Counted from the first letter of the stretch, positions 9,083 through 20,007 are shown. The stretch: DNA of 64,000 nt from CAUSKK01 sp963532425 (GCA_963532425.1 CAUSKK010000001.1:62001-126000), one strand, 5' to 3'. Made by a program: numbers and translations. Notes: generated by a model from the letters alone, not told the origin.

Positions 9083-10169
9083 TGGATTCGCCAACGGCAG
9101 CACGGCCCCCGTGCTGGTGGCCGGCGGCCTGCTGCTGCTGACTCTGCTCCTGGCCGGACTGCTGGCCGGGGCTCTGGCCGGCCGGCCGCGCCGCTGGCTG
9201 GGCTGGCTCGGCATGGTGCCGCTGCTGGTCTGGCTGGTGCTGGGCGTCTACCTCTCCCGCCGCCTCCAGTGGCCGGGGTTCTGGCGCTCCTATGGCCTCT
9301 GGGCCCTGCTCGCCCTGCTGCTGCAGGCCACCGCCCTGCTGGCGCCGCTGCTGGCCCGGCGCGACGAGGAACCCAAACTCTGGGCCCGGCTGACGGCCCG
9401 GGGCGAGCTGTTGAACCTGCTGCCCGGCCTGGCCCTGGCCACGGCGGTGCTGCTGCTGGATTGCTTTCCGGATAGCAGCGCCTACGCCATGACCCTGGCC
9501 GCAGCCGACCAGTGGCTGGCCGGCATCTGGCAGTCCCTGTGGCTGGTGGCCCTGGCCCTGCTGCTCGGCCTGTTCATTGCCGTGCCCGGCGGCGTGCTGC
9601 TGGCCTCCCGGGCCCACTGGCTGTGGAAGGCGCCCATGGCCCTGTTCAGCTACGTTTTTCGCGGCACGCCCATGCTGGTGCAGCTCTACCTGTTCTACTA
9701 CGGCTTCGGCCTGACCATCGGCACCGTGCCCGGCATCAAAGATTCGTCCCTGTGGCCGCTGCTGAAGACGGCGGGCTTCTGGGCTTTAATTGCCTTTGCC
9801 CTCAACACGGCCGCCTACACCTCGGAAATCGTCCGGGGGGCGGTGGCGACGACGCCGCCGGGGGAAATCGAGGCCGGCCGCGCCTTCGGCATGGGCCGGG
9901 GCCAGATTCTGCGCCGGATTATCCTGCCCAGTGCCCTGCGCCGCGCCCTGCCCAGCTACGGCAACGAGATTATCTTCATGCTGCACGGTTCGGCCATCGC
10001 CAGCGTGGTAACGCTGCTGGATTTGACCGGCGTCGCCAAGAAAATCTATTCCAACTACTACGAACCCTTTGTGCCCTTCCTCACCGCCGGCTTCCTCTAT
10101 CTCTACCTCACCAGCCTGCTGGTCTTTGCCTTCCGGCGGTTGGAACGGTGGCTCAATCGTCATCTCTAG
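9072..10169 (+). CDS. Amino-acid ABC transporter permease (HisM-like) with N-terminal extension
   Basis: The second permease of the importer. The C-terminal 220 residues are a standard HisM-type domain, with FRGTPMLVQLYLFYYG and an EAA loop TSEIVRGAVATTPPGEIEAG. About 140 extra N-terminal residues contain roughly four further hydrophobic helices, so the total of 365 far exceeds the usual 230-240. The extension is in frame, has the same codon usage and overlaps hisQ, so it looks genuine. It could be a fused small membrane protein; its function is unknown. Confidence 0.88.
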   Translation: MPASGFANGSTAPVLVAGGLLLLTLLLAGLLAGALAGRPRRWLGWLGMVPLLVWLVLGVYLSRRLQWPGFWRSYGLWALLALLLQATALLAPLLARRDEEPKLWARLTARGELLNLLPGLALATAVLLLDCFPDSSAYAMTLAAADQWLAGIWQSLWLVALALLLGLFIAVPGGVLLASRAHWLWKAPMALFSYVFRGTPMLVQLYLFYYGFGLTIGTVPGIKDSSLWPLLKTAGFWALIAFALNTAAYTSEIVRGAVATTPPGEIEAGRAFGMGRGQILRRIILPSALRRALPSYGNEIIFMLHGSAIASVVTLLDLTGVAKKIYSNYYEPFVPFLTAGFLYLYLTSLLVFAFRRLERWLNRHL

Positions 10170-10213
10170 TCCGAAGCGCTTCCCCGGAAGCGCTTCCTGC
10201 CCCAGGAAAAACC

Positions 10214-10981
10214 ATGAAAAAACTCCTTCTTCTCCTCGCCCTCAGCCTGCCCCTGCACGCCGACGAACCGACGCTGAAAGTCGGCATCGAGGGCACCTAC
10301 CCGCCCTTTTCCACCGTGGACAGCCAGGGGGAATTGCAGGGCTTCGATGTGGACATGGCCAAGGCCCTCTGCGCCGAAATCAAGGCCCGCTGTGAGCTGG
10401 TGCAAACCGAATGGGACGCCATGATTCCCTCGCTGAACAGCAAAAAGCTGGACCTGCTGGTGGCCTCCATGAGCGCCACGCCGGAGCGGCAAAAGCAGGT
10501 GGCCTTTACGAACAAGTACTACGCCAACCCGGGCCGCTTCGTGCTGGCCAAGGCCGAGGCCGAAGCGCTTCCCGCCGACGCCGACTGGGCCAGCCGGCTG
10601 AAGGACAAAACCATCGGCGTCCAGCGCGGCACCGTCCACGATAAATATCTGAGCGCCAAGGGCGAGTCGGTGTTCAAGGAAATCGTGCGCTACAACAACC
10701 AGGAGGAGGCCTATCTGGATTTGCTCTCCGGCCGCATTGATGCCACGTTGGCCGACCAGAGCGCCACCGGCGATTTCCTCAAGGCCAATCCCGGCTATGG
10801 CGTCTCCGGCCTGAGCTTCAACGACCCGGCCTACTATGGCAACGGCGTGGCCATTGCCCTGCGCCTGGAGGACACGGCCCTGCGCGACCAACTCAACGCC
10901 GCCATCGCCGCCCTGCGTGCCAGCGGCCAGTATCAGAAAATCAGCGAAAAATACTTCGGCGCCGACATCTACGGCGACTAG
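10214..10981 (+). CDS. Second periplasmic amino-acid-binding protein
   Basis: A 255-residue paralogue of the protein at 7500, with a signal peptide (about 1-16), LKVGIEGTYPPFSTVDSQGE and a final GQYQKISEKYFGADIYGD. Two binding proteins for one permease pair often widen substrate range, as HisJ and LAO protein do. It lacks the KAE-rich tail of its sister. The start was chosen at 10214 for the signal peptide; the frame is open much further upstream inside the permease. Two palindromes lie in the 44-bp gap before it, and one inside codes EALP. Confidence 0.9.
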   Translation: MKKLLLLLALSLPLHADEPTLKVGIEGTYPPFSTVDSQGELQGFDVDMAKALCAEIKARCELVQTEWDAMIPSLNSKKLDLLVASMSATPERQKQVAFTNKYYANPGRFVLAKAEAEALPADADWASRLKDKTIGVQRGTVHDKYLSAKGESVFKEIVRYNNQEEAYLDLLSGRIDATLADQSATGDFLKANPGYGVSGLSFNDPAYYGNGVAIALRLEDTALRDQLNAAIAALRASGQYQKISEKYFGADIYGD

Positions 10982-11014
10982 GTTACGGATTACGGTCTGA
11001 TTAAAATTTTTCGG

Positions 11015-12432
<1,418 letters not shown>

Positions 12433-12446
12433 ACCCGCCGCCCGCG

Positions 12447-12472
12447 CCGTCCCTTCGGGGGCGGTTTTTTTT
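12447..12472 (+). terminator. gdhA terminator with UUCG loop
   Basis: Stem CCGTCCC/GGGGCGG (one G·T pair) closed by TTCG, then eight T. Confidence 0.9.
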
Positions 12473-13418
12473 GGCCCGAATGAAGCGAAGCACAGCAAGC
12501 GCCGACGGCGCGTCGCCACCGCTTCGCCCTGAAAAGCCTCAGGAAAACGAAGCGCTCCCCTCGGAGTTCAACGGGGACGATTTTTCAACAGCCCACCGCT
12601 GGGCGTTACCAGGGGAAGCGCTTCCTTATTAGGTCAGAAATACCGAAGCGCTTCGCTTCAGCCGTCCCGCCTCCAGAACGAAGCGCTCCCTCCTTCGACA
12701 GCTAACCGAAGCGCTTCCCGGTGAACGGTCTGAATGAAGCGCTTCGGTTCAATGACTCCAAACCAAGGGAAGCGCTTCGTTGTTTAGCCCCTTCGAGGGC
12801 GGAAGCGCTTCCTGCGGAAGCGCTGCCCCCGGGTCGGGGCTAATTTAACGATTAGCCAGCCAGCGAAGCGCTTCGCTCTGGAAAGTCTTGTAGAAACGAA
12901 GCGCCTGGCCTCTGTTCCCAGATTCTTGTGGAGCTGACTCTATGGCTTTGGCTAAGGGAAGCGCTTCCGGCCTTGGGAAGAAGGCCGGAGATTGAAGCGC
13001 TTCGCCGGGGCACGGCAACCGGCCGGGCGGCGAAAAATGGTGATTGCCAGAATTCCCAAAGGGGGAGCGCTTCGGTTGGGGTTTAAAAGGAAGCGCTTCC
13101 CCCGGTCGGGGCTCATTTGACGATTAGCCAGCCGCCGAAGCGGTTGCTGCGCGCCGTTGGCGCTCGCTGCGCTTCCTGCGGAAACACTTCAAGCTGAGGA
13201 AATAGAACAAAGCGCTTCATTCGGGTTTAAAAGGGAGGAAGCGCTTCGTTTGGGAAAGTCGCTAGGAATAGGCCCGGCCGGTCGGAGGGTGAAGAGGGGC
13301 AGGGCCGTTGCTAAAAGCAATTCGGCCGGAACGAAGCGCTTCGCCCCCCAGATTCTTGCGGAGCTGACTCTATCGCTCCGGCCAGGGGAAGCGCTTCGGT
13401 TCCACTGCCCCGGCCCAT
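12473..13418. repeat. Palindrome island B
   Basis: About 950 bp without a gene, with a GAAGCGCTTC-type palindrome every 30-60 bp. It also carries two copies (12836-12861, 13108-13133) of a 26-bp module GGGGCT(A/C)ATTT(A/G)ACGATTAGCCAGCC, and larger blocks that reappear reverse-complemented in island C. Open frames here only translate palindromes. Confidence 0.9.
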
Positions 13419-13440
13419 AAAAAAGCCCCCGGACGGGGGC
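13419..13440 (-). terminator. Terminator of the ubiM-like gene
   Basis: Stem GCCCCC/GGGGGC with loop GTCC read on the minus strand, followed by TTTTTTAT. It ends about 20 bp beyond the stop codon at 13461. Confidence 0.85.
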
Positions 13441-13460
13441 CACCGTGGAGCGGTGAAGGG

Positions 13461-14648
13461 CTAGCCGGTCAGCTGGCGGGTAATCAGGCTTTTCAGCGGG
13501 GGCAGGGCCGCCGACAGGCGCAGCACGCCGTGGCGCAGCAGCCGGGCCGGCCGGCGCTCGTCGGTGAAGAGCTTCACAATGGCATTGGTGCCGTGGTAAA
13601 GCGGCCGGGTGTTGAGCTGGTGGCGGCGGTCGTAGCGGCGCAGCATATCGGTGGCGCCAATGTCCAGGCCCTGGCCGCGCTGGCGCAGAATCTGGCGGGC
13701 GAGAATGTCCTGGCTCTGGAGGCCGAGGTTAAAGCCGTGGGCCGTAACCGGGTGCATGCCACAGGCGGCATCGCCCACCAGGGCCGTGCGCGTGGCGTAG
13801 AAACGGCGGGCATGGACGCCCACCAGCGGGTAATCGTGGACGGTGCTCACCAGCTCCATATCGCCGAAGCGATAGTTCAGCTCCCGGGCGACAAACTCGG
13901 CCAAATCCGCCGGGCTCAGGGCCAGAATCTCCGGCGCCCGGCCGCTGTCGATGGTGATGACGCAGTTGGTCAGGTGTTCGCTCAGCGGCAGCAGGGCCAG
14001 GGTGCTGCCGTAGAAGAAGCACTCGCTGGCGGTGTGGGCATGGGGCAGGGTGTGCTTCAGGCGGAAAACGATGACGTTACGGCCGAACTCGTGGGTTTCG
14101 GCGGGAATGCCCCGGGCGCGGCGCACCGAGGAAAAACGACTGTCCGCCGCCACCAGCAGCCGGCCACGAATGACGGTGCCATCGTCCAGGGTTACGCCGG
14201 CGCTGGCCTCGTCGGCCCGGCTGGCCACCACCTTGCGGCCGTAGTACCAGCTGATATTGTCCTGGGTCAGGGTGGCCTCATAGGCGGCCCGGCGAATGTG
14301 GTGGTTGGAAATCAGATAGCCCAGGGTGTCGATGGGCTCACCCCGGCTGTTCTGGCTGGGCCGGGGAAAATGCAGACGAAACGGCGAATCGGCGTTGAGG
14401 ACGGTGGCCTCGCGCAGCTGGAAGATTTCTTCCGGCGGCACCCGCTCCCACAGGCCCAGCTGCTCCATGATTTTCTTCGACGGGTGGGTCAGGGCGATTT
14501 CGCGGCCATCGAAGGGCGGATTGGCCAGGGTTTCCTGGGGCAGCGCTTCAATCTGGGCGATGCGCAAGCCACTATCGGCCAGACTGCGCGCCAGACTCAA
14601 ACCGGCCGGGCCGGCGCCGACGATGATGATGTCCGTTTCTTGGGTCAT
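13461..14648 (-). CDS. ubiM: FAD-dependent ubiquinone hydroxylase, UbiM-like
   Basis: Class A flavin monooxygenase of the UbiH/UbiF/UbiM group acting on the ubiquinone ring. The FAD-binding IIVGAGPAGLSLARSLADSG is at the N-terminus, the second motif around LLVAADSRFSSVRRARG, and GDAACGMHPVTAHGFNLG binds flavin near the C-terminus. The REIALTH and GYLISNHHIR blocks resemble UbiM of Neisseria more than E. coli UbiF/UbiH, so the symbol is a judgement. The start at 14648 follows a GGAGGA ribosome site; an in-frame ATG 33 bases upstream has none. Length 395. Confidence 0.8.
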   Translation of the reverse strand: MTQETDIIIVGAGPAGLSLARSLADSGLRIAQIEALPQETLANPPFDGREIALTHPSKKIMEQLGLWERVPPEEIFQLREATVLNADSPFRLHFPRPSQNSRGEPIDTLGYLISNHHIRRAAYEATLTQDNISWYYGRKVVASRADEASAGVTLDDGTVIRGRLLVAADSRFSSVRRARGIPAETHEFGRNVIVFRLKHTLPHAHTASECFFYGSTLALLPLSEHLTNCVITIDSGRAPEILALSPADLAEFVARELNYRFGDMELVSTVHDYPLVGVHARRFYATRTALVGDAACGMHPVTAHGFNLGLQSQDILARQILRQRGQGLDIGATDMLRRYDRRHQLNTRPLYHGTNAIVKLFTDERRPARLLRHGVLRLSAALPPLKSLITRQLTG

Positions 14649-14715
14649 GAGATTTTCCTCCGAGGTTAATTGGGAAAACAAATTCTAAGTCCTTCGGCCG
14701 GTCCGGGGAAATGTT

Positions 14716-15603
14716 TTAGTCGAGCAGGCCGGCCAGGCGCCAGGCGTGCAGCTCATCGGCCGTGATGGCACAGATGCCGCCGCCGCCGCGTTCCAGCTCC
14801 AGCCAGTCGAAATCACAGTTCGGATAGGCCGCCACCAGATTATCGGCGCTGGCGCCCACCTCCAGCAGCAGCAGGCCATCATCGCTGAGATAGTCCGGGG
14901 CCTCGCGTAGAATCCGGCGCACCAAATCCAGCCCGTCGGCGCCGGCATAGAGGGCCTCGGGAGGCTCGTGTTTGAATTCGTCCGGCACCTCCTCGGCCTC
15001 GGCGTCCTCCACATAGGGCGGATTGCAGATAATCAAATCGAAGCGGCCCTGAATATTCTCGAATAAATCACCCCGGACGATGGCCACCTCGTCGCCGAGG
15101 CGGAAGCGCTTCACGTTAATGCGGGCCACTTCCAGAGCATCGGCGCTGCAGTCGGCCAGCACCACTTCGGCCTCGGGGTGGTGGTATTTGGCGAGGATGC
15201 CGAGGCAGCCGCTGCCACAGCACAAATCGAGGATGCGGCCGTAGTCGGCGCCGGGCCGTTCCAGCACCTCGGCCAGGGGCGAGCGCGGAATGAGGGCGCG
15301 CTCGTCAATGTAAAATTCCAGGCCGCCGAAATAGGCACTTTTCGTGATATAGGGCACCGGCCGGCGCTTTTCCAGCCGCTGGCGGAGGCCGTCCCAGAGC
15401 CGTTCCTGCTCCTCGTGGCTAACCTCGGCGGCAAAATAGCTGCGGTCGAGGTTGTAGGGCAGGTGGAGCAGGCCCAGCACCAGGGCGGTGGCCTCGTCCA
15501 GGGCGTTATCGGTGCCGTGGCCGTAGTAGATTTCCGGCTCGGCCCGCAGCTGGCTGGTGGCGTAGCGAATCCAATCGAGGATGGTTTTCCAATAAATTTT
15601 CAT
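14716..15603 (-). CDS. prmB: Ribosomal protein L3 glutamine N5-methyltransferase
   Basis: SAM-dependent methyltransferase with AdoMet motif ILDLCCGSGCLGI and the catalytic NPPY at ICNPPYVEDAE. The EFKHEPPEAL stretch after NPPY separates PrmB (L3) from PrmC (release factors). The 295 residues fit. It is transcribed leftward upstream of the ubiM-like gene, with a 67-bp gap. Divergent promoters with perM probably lie in 15604-15646, where GAAAACGAGTTACTATG leads into perM. Confidence 0.92.
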   Translation of the reverse strand: MKIYWKTILDWIRYATSQLRAEPEIYYGHGTDNALDEATALVLGLLHLPYNLDRSYFAAEVSHEEQERLWDGLRQRLEKRRPVPYITKSAYFGGLEFYIDERALIPRSPLAEVLERPGADYGRILDLCCGSGCLGILAKYHHPEAEVVLADCSADALEVARINVKRFRLGDEVAIVRGDLFENIQGRFDLIICNPPYVEDAEAEEVPDEFKHEPPEALYAGADGLDLVRRILREAPDYLSDDGLLLLEVGASADNLVAAYPNCDFDWLELERGGGGICAITADELHAWRLAGLLD

Positions 15604-15646
15604 GACAAATCCTTGTAAAATAATGAATTTTTGAAAACGAGTTACT

Positions 15647-16699
15647 ATGCAAAATAAGCGATATTACCTGCTCGGGCTGCTGAGCCTCTACCTTATCTAT
15701 CTGCTGCATCCCATTCTGACCCCCTTCCTCTTCGGCCTGATTCTGGCCTATCTCTGCAATCCGCTGGTGAGCCTGCTGGAACGCTGGCATATCCCGCGCA
15801 CCCGGGGCGTGCTCATCGTCTTTGTGCTGATGGTGCTGCTGCTCTTCATTCTGGTGCTGATTGTGCTGCCCATCGTCGGTGGCCAGTTCGAGCAGCTGAT
15901 GATAAACCTGCCCAAATACCTGAACTGGTTCAAGGAAAACGTGCTGCAGAAAATCAGCAATCTGCTCGGCCTGAAAATCAAATGGAGCCTGAATAGCCTG
16001 CTGCTGCTGGTCAATCAGCAGATGCAAAATCCCCAGCAGCTGCTGGCCAAATTCGCCCAGAACCTCATCGGCTCGGCCGGCTCGCTGCTGACCTTCCTCA
16101 CCTATCTGTTTCTGGTGCCGGTCATCACCTTCTACCTGCTGCGCGACTGGCAGATGATGGTGGCCAAATTTAAGATTTTGATTCCGCGCAAATATCTGAC
16201 CATCAGCCAGCGCCTGATTAAGAAGTGCGACATCGTCCTGAGCGGCTTCCTGCGCGGCCAGCTCATCGTCATGTTCGGCCTGGCCATTATCTACGCCGTC
16301 GGCCTGAGCCTGCTCGGCCTGGACATGGCCATCAGCATCGGCTTCGTCGCCGGCCTGATTAGCTTCGTGCCCTATCTGGGCCTCATCGTCGGCATCGGCA
16401 TGGCCGGCCTACTCGCCCTGCTCCAGTTCCAGGACGTCTGGCATCCGCTCGGCGTGGTGGTTATCTTCACCCTGGCCCAGCTGGTGGAGGGCACCTATCT
16501 GACCCCGAAATTTGTCGGCGACCGCACCGGCCTGCACCCGGTGGCCGTGCTCTTCGCCATTCTTGCCGGCGGCCATCTCTTCGGCATTACCGGCATTCTG
16601 CTGGCCATTCCCCTCATGGCCATGTTGAACGTCTTCCTCAGCCACTTTAAAAATCTCTACCTCGACAGCCCCATCTATCTGGGCAAGGACAAGGAATAA
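15647..16699 (+). CDS. perM: AI-2E/PerM family permease
   Basis: A 350-residue membrane protein with two N-terminal helices, a soluble helical region (about 85-140) and five or six C-terminal helices. FVPYLGLIVGIG and GDRTGLHPVAVLFAILAGGHLFG are the family signature. The family includes PerM and YdiK and is annotated as an AI-2 exporter; the substrate is not known here. The next gene, mlaA, starts 2 bp after its stop. Confidence 0.85.
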   Translation: MQNKRYYLLGLLSLYLIYLLHPILTPFLFGLILAYLCNPLVSLLERWHIPRTRGVLIVFVLMVLLLFILVLIVLPIVGGQFEQLMINLPKYLNWFKENVLQKISNLLGLKIKWSLNSLLLLVNQQMQNPQQLLAKFAQNLIGSAGSLLTFLTYLFLVPVITFYLLRDWQMMVAKFKILIPRKYLTISQRLIKKCDIVLSGFLRGQLIVMFGLAIIYAVGLSLLGLDMAISIGFVAGLISFVPYLGLIVGIGMAGLLALLQFQDVWHPLGVVVIFTLAQLVEGTYLTPKFVGDRTGLHPVAVLFAILAGGHLFGITGILLAIPLMAMLNVFLSHFKNLYLDSPIYLGKDKE

Positions 16700-16701
16700 G
16701 C

Positions 16702-17439
16702 ATGAAAAAATTTCTCCCGCTGCTGCTGCTGCTCGCCGGCTGCCAGAGCGCCCTGGATAAGGACGGCTACGCCTACGACCCCTATGAGAACGTAAACCGC
16801 AAAATCTACGGCTTCAACGATGCCCTCGACCGCAACCTGCTGAAGCCGGTGGCCAAGGGCTATGACACGGTGATGCCCCAGTTCGCGCAGAACCGGGTGG
16901 AGGACTTCTTCGGCAATCTGGACGATGTGAACAGCCTCGGCAACAGCATGTTGCAGTTCAAGGGCGAACAGTCGTTGCGCGTGCTGGCCCGGATTATCAA
17001 CAACACCTTCTTCGGCCTGCTCGGCCTCTTCGACGTGGCCACGCCGCTGGGTAACGGCAAAATCGAGGCGGACTTCGGCCAGACCCTGGCCCACTACGGC
17101 GTGCCCTCCGGGCCCTATGTGGTGCTGCCGCTGCTGGGGCCGTCCACGCCCCGGGACAGCCTCGGCCGCGCCACCGATACGGTCATCAGCCCGAAAAGTC
17201 TCATTTTCCCGGGCTGGGCGGCGCGCATTTCCGCCTTCTCCCTGGAAAAGCTACAGGCCCGGGTAAACCTGCTCGGCAAGGAGGGCCTGCTGGACAGCAG
17301 CCCCGACCCCTACGCCACCCTACGCGATGCCTGGCTGCAACACCGCTGGGGCCAGCTCGGCGAGCGGGTCGAGGCCACGGTGCCGGCGCCGGAGCCGGAC
17401 GAGGACGACGGCGGCGCGGCCCATGGCGCGGCTCAATGA
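16702..17439 (+). CDS. mlaA: Outer-membrane lipid asymmetry lipoprotein MlaA
   Basis: Lipoprotein that, with OmpC-type porins and the MlaC/MlaFEDB system, removes misplaced phospholipids from the outer leaflet. The signal peptide ends in lipobox LLAGC (Cys about 14). YDPYENVNRKIYGFND is the classic MlaA start, and VPSGPYVVLPLLGPSTPRD is present near residue 135. The tail is acidic and Gly/Ala-rich. It overlaps rsgA by 17 bp. The other mla genes are not in the window. Confidence 0.93.
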   Translation: MKKFLPLLLLLAGCQSALDKDGYAYDPYENVNRKIYGFNDALDRNLLKPVAKGYDTVMPQFAQNRVEDFFGNLDDVNSLGNSMLQFKGEQSLRVLARIINNTFFGLLGLFDVATPLGNGKIEADFGQTLAHYGVPSGPYVVLPLLGPSTPRDSLGRATDTVISPKSLIFPGWAARISAFSLEKLQARVNLLGKEGLLDSSPDPYATLRDAWLQHRWGQLGERVEATVPAPEPDEDDGGAAHGAAQ

Positions 17440-18343
17440 GCGCCAGCGGGCCCAGATAGCCCGCCACCGGGCCGGGGCCGAGGGCGAAGCGCTGGGACGG
17501 GTTATCAGCCACCAGGGCTATCAGCTGGTGGTGGCCGTGGACGAGGAATTGCTTCTGGCCGACTGGCGCCAGCATCTGGGCGACATCGTCTGCAACGACC
17601 GGGTGCGCCTGAGCCGCTCCGGCGACCGGGCCGTCATCGAAGCGCTTCTACCCCGGGGCAAAAGCCTGCACAAATGGCAGGGCCGGGGCCAGGCGCGGCC
17701 GCTGGCCGCCAACCTGGACCAGCTGCTGCTGGTCATCGCCCCGGAACCGGCCTGGCAGGAAAATCTGCTGGAGCGCTTCCTGCTCGCGGCCCTGGCCGAG
17801 GATTTGCCGCTGGCCCTGCTGGTGAACAAATGCGATTTGCCCCGGGACGATACGGCGGCCCGGCTGGCGGCCTATCCCCAGCTGAAAATTTTCTGGGGCA
17901 GCGCCAGCAGCGGCGCCGGGCTGGCCGAACTCGGCGCCTGGCTGGCCGGCAAGCAGACGCTGTTCTGCGGCCAGTCGGGGGTGGGCAAGTCCAGCCTGAT
18001 TAATTATTTCCAGCCCGAGGCCGCCGCCTGGACCCAGGCCATTTCCGAACTGTCGCGGCTGGGCAAACACACCACCACCAACGTGCGCCTCTACCGGGCC
18101 CCGGGCGATACGACGCTGATTGACAGCCCCGGCGTGCGCGGCTGGCATATCCAGCACTACGATGAGGCGCTGATTCACCGGGCCTATGCGGACATCGGCG
18201 CCCTGCACTGCCGCTTCTCCGACTGTGGCCACGGCAACGAACCGGGCTGTGCCGTGCGTGCCGCCCTGGCCGATGGCCGCCTGAGTCCCCAGCGCTTCGC
18301 CAACTACCAGCAGCTGCTGGCCGAAAAACGCCGGGGCCGCTGA
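17423..18343 (+). CDS. rsgA: Small-subunit assembly GTPase RsgA
   Basis: Circularly permuted GTPase involved in late 30S maturation. Motifs appear in the permuted order: NKCD (G4) first, then GQSGVGKSSLIN (G1), KHTTTN (G2) and DSPG (G3). The zinc finger CRFSDCGHGNEPGCAV is at the C-terminus. The start ATG 17423 lies inside the end of mlaA and gives 306 residues. The N-terminal OB-fold is shorter than in E. coli (350). One palindrome is translated in frame as IEALLP. Confidence 0.92.
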   Translation: MARLNERQRAQIARHRAGAEGEALGRVISHQGYQLVVAVDEELLLADWRQHLGDIVCNDRVRLSRSGDRAVIEALLPRGKSLHKWQGRGQARPLAANLDQLLLVIAPEPAWQENLLERFLLAALAEDLPLALLVNKCDLPRDDTAARLAAYPQLKIFWGSASSGAGLAELGAWLAGKQTLFCGQSGVGKSSLINYFQPEAAAWTQAISELSRLGKHTTTNVRLYRAPGDTTLIDSPGVRGWHIQHYDEALIHRAYADIGALHCRFSDCGHGNEPGCAVRAALADGRLSPQRFANYQQLLAEKRRGR

Positions 18344-19484
18344 GGTGGTTTTGCCGAAGCGCTTCGCTACTTTGCGGCCTGCTAGAACGAAGCGCTCCCT
18401 CCTCTGATACTCCAGCCGGAAGCGCTTCCTTCCTTTTAAACCCCGACCGAAGCGCTTTGTTCTATTTCCTCAGCTTGAAGTGTTTCCGAAGGAAGCGCAG
18501 CGAGCGCCAACGGCGCGCAGCAACCGCTTCGGGGCTGGCTAATCGTCAAATTAACCCCGGCCCGGGGGAAGCGCTTCCTTTTAAACCTGGACAAGGCGTT
18601 CTCCATTTGAAATTCTGGCAATTACCCTTTTTCGGTACCCGGCCGGTTGCTGTTCCCCAGCGAAGCGCTCTCTCTAACCGAAGCGCTTCAATCTTCAGCC
18701 TTCTTCCCAAGACCGAAGCGCTTCGTTCCGGAAAGCCAGAATTTAGGGAAGCGCTTCGCAGGCTGGCTAATCGTCAAATTAACCCCGCACCGGCGAAGTG
18801 CTTCACAAAACCGAAGCGCTTCCCCCGGGCCGGGGCAACTGAACCGAAGCGCTTCAATCTGGCAGTTCACAAGGAAGCGCTTCGATTCCAACCTATGAAT
18901 TTTTCTGGGCTGTAGTGGGGAATTCCCCGGGGGAAGCGCTTCCTTCTTTCGAAGCCCTTGCAACGGCACTGCCCCTCTTCACCCTCCGCCCGGTCGGGCT
19001 TATTCCCAACGAATTTCCCAAACGAAGCGCTCTCTTTAACCGAAGCGCTTCGGCGGCTGGCTAATCGTCAAATTAGCCCCGACCGGGGGAAGCGCTCCCC
19101 CTTTGGGAATTTTGGCAATTACCTTTTTTCGGTGCCCGGCTGGGTTGCCGTTCCCCAACGAAGCGCTTCACAAAACCGAAGCGCTTCCCCCGGGCAGGGG
19201 CAACTGAACCGAAGCACTTCAGCCGCCGGACTGATGAATAAATCTTCGGCGGCGGTCTCTTCTGTTAAAGCGCTTTGTTTGGCTGTCGAAGGGGAAGCGC
19301 TTCGGGCTAATGATTTAGAGGGGAAGCGCTTCCCTTAGCCAAAGCACTGGGGTTGGCTCCGTAAGAATCTGAGGGGTAGAGGGGAAGCGCTTCGTTCTGA
19401 TACCCCAGCAGGAAGCGCTTGGGACTAATGATTAGGAGGAAAGCGCTTTAGTTAATTAAAGGGTGCGGGGGCCTAATCCGGCCA
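18344..19484. repeat. Palindrome island C, partly inverted copy of island B
   Basis: About 1.1 kb of GAAGCGCTTC palindromes without genes. Three copies of the module GGCTGGCTAATCGTCAAATT (18533, 18761, 19055) occur in the orientation opposite to island B. Block 18433-18560 matches 13106-13234 reverse-complemented, and about 18958-19030 matches 13247-13312 reverse-complemented. Two internal direct repeats share GGGCAGGGGCAACTGAACCG-like text (around 18825 and 19190). Confidence 0.9.
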
Positions 19485-19509
19485 TAAAAAAACCGCCCCT
19501 CGGGCGGTT
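19485..19509 (-). terminator. Terminator of the DUF1902-like gene
   Basis: Minus-strand stem AACCGCCC/GGGCGGTT with a 3-nt loop and seven T. It lies directly after the stop at 19513. Confidence 0.88.
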
Positions 19510-19512
19510 GGT

Positions 19513-19917
19513 TTAGTGGCGCAGGCTAAGCTGGGCGTGGTTAATGGCCTCCTCGGCCGTTTGCACCATTTTGAAGGCGCTGGGAATGCAGAAATAGCCG
19601 CCGCCCTTGCCCTGCCAAATCTCGTGAAAAATCGGGCCCCGTTTGATGAACTGTCCCACCCGTTGCAGGCCGAGTTTCAGTTGCTTCTGTTTAATAACGT
19701 TGGCATGGCGGGACAGTATTGGCTTGATGAGCTGCAGAAAGCTGAGCTGGAAGCTCGCGTCGCCCAGGCCGTTGAGTTTGTGCAGCTCGGCGGCCAGAAT
19801 CCGCGTGCGCCGCAGCAGCTCTTCGTATTCGTCGGCCTCGGTAACCACCCCTAGCTCGTCGCAGCGGGCAATCCACATATTCTCCACCAGCAGCACATTA
19901 ACAATAAAATTTTCCAT
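19513..19917 (-). CDS. DUF1902/HicB-like protein with HicA-like C-terminus
   Basis: A 134-residue protein. Residues 1-55 (FIVNVLLVENMWIARCDELGVVTEADEYEELL, then LHKLNGL) read like a DUF1902/HicB antitoxin fold. Residues about 78-134 contain an IKRGPIFHEIW block and a downstream FCIPS strand, resembling the double-stranded-RNA-binding-like HicA toxin (usual KGSHxxW motif). The HicA catalytic histidine region is altered. This could be a fused or decayed HicBA pair; that reading is an inference. It is a single gene with its own terminator. Confidence 0.6.
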   Translation of the reverse strand: MENFIVNVLLVENMWIARCDELGVVTEADEYEELLRRTRILAAELHKLNGLGDASFQLSFLQLIKPILSRHANVIKQKQLKLGLQRVGQFIKRGPIFHEIWQGKGGGYFCIPSAFKMVQTAEEAINHAQLSLRH

Positions 19918-20007
19918 AGAAATCCCTGCATTAGAAAAGACTTGAATTATATTGCAAGAAGCTAACCATCAGCGTTATAAAGAGAATTTTTCCCCCGAGG
20001 AGGGATT

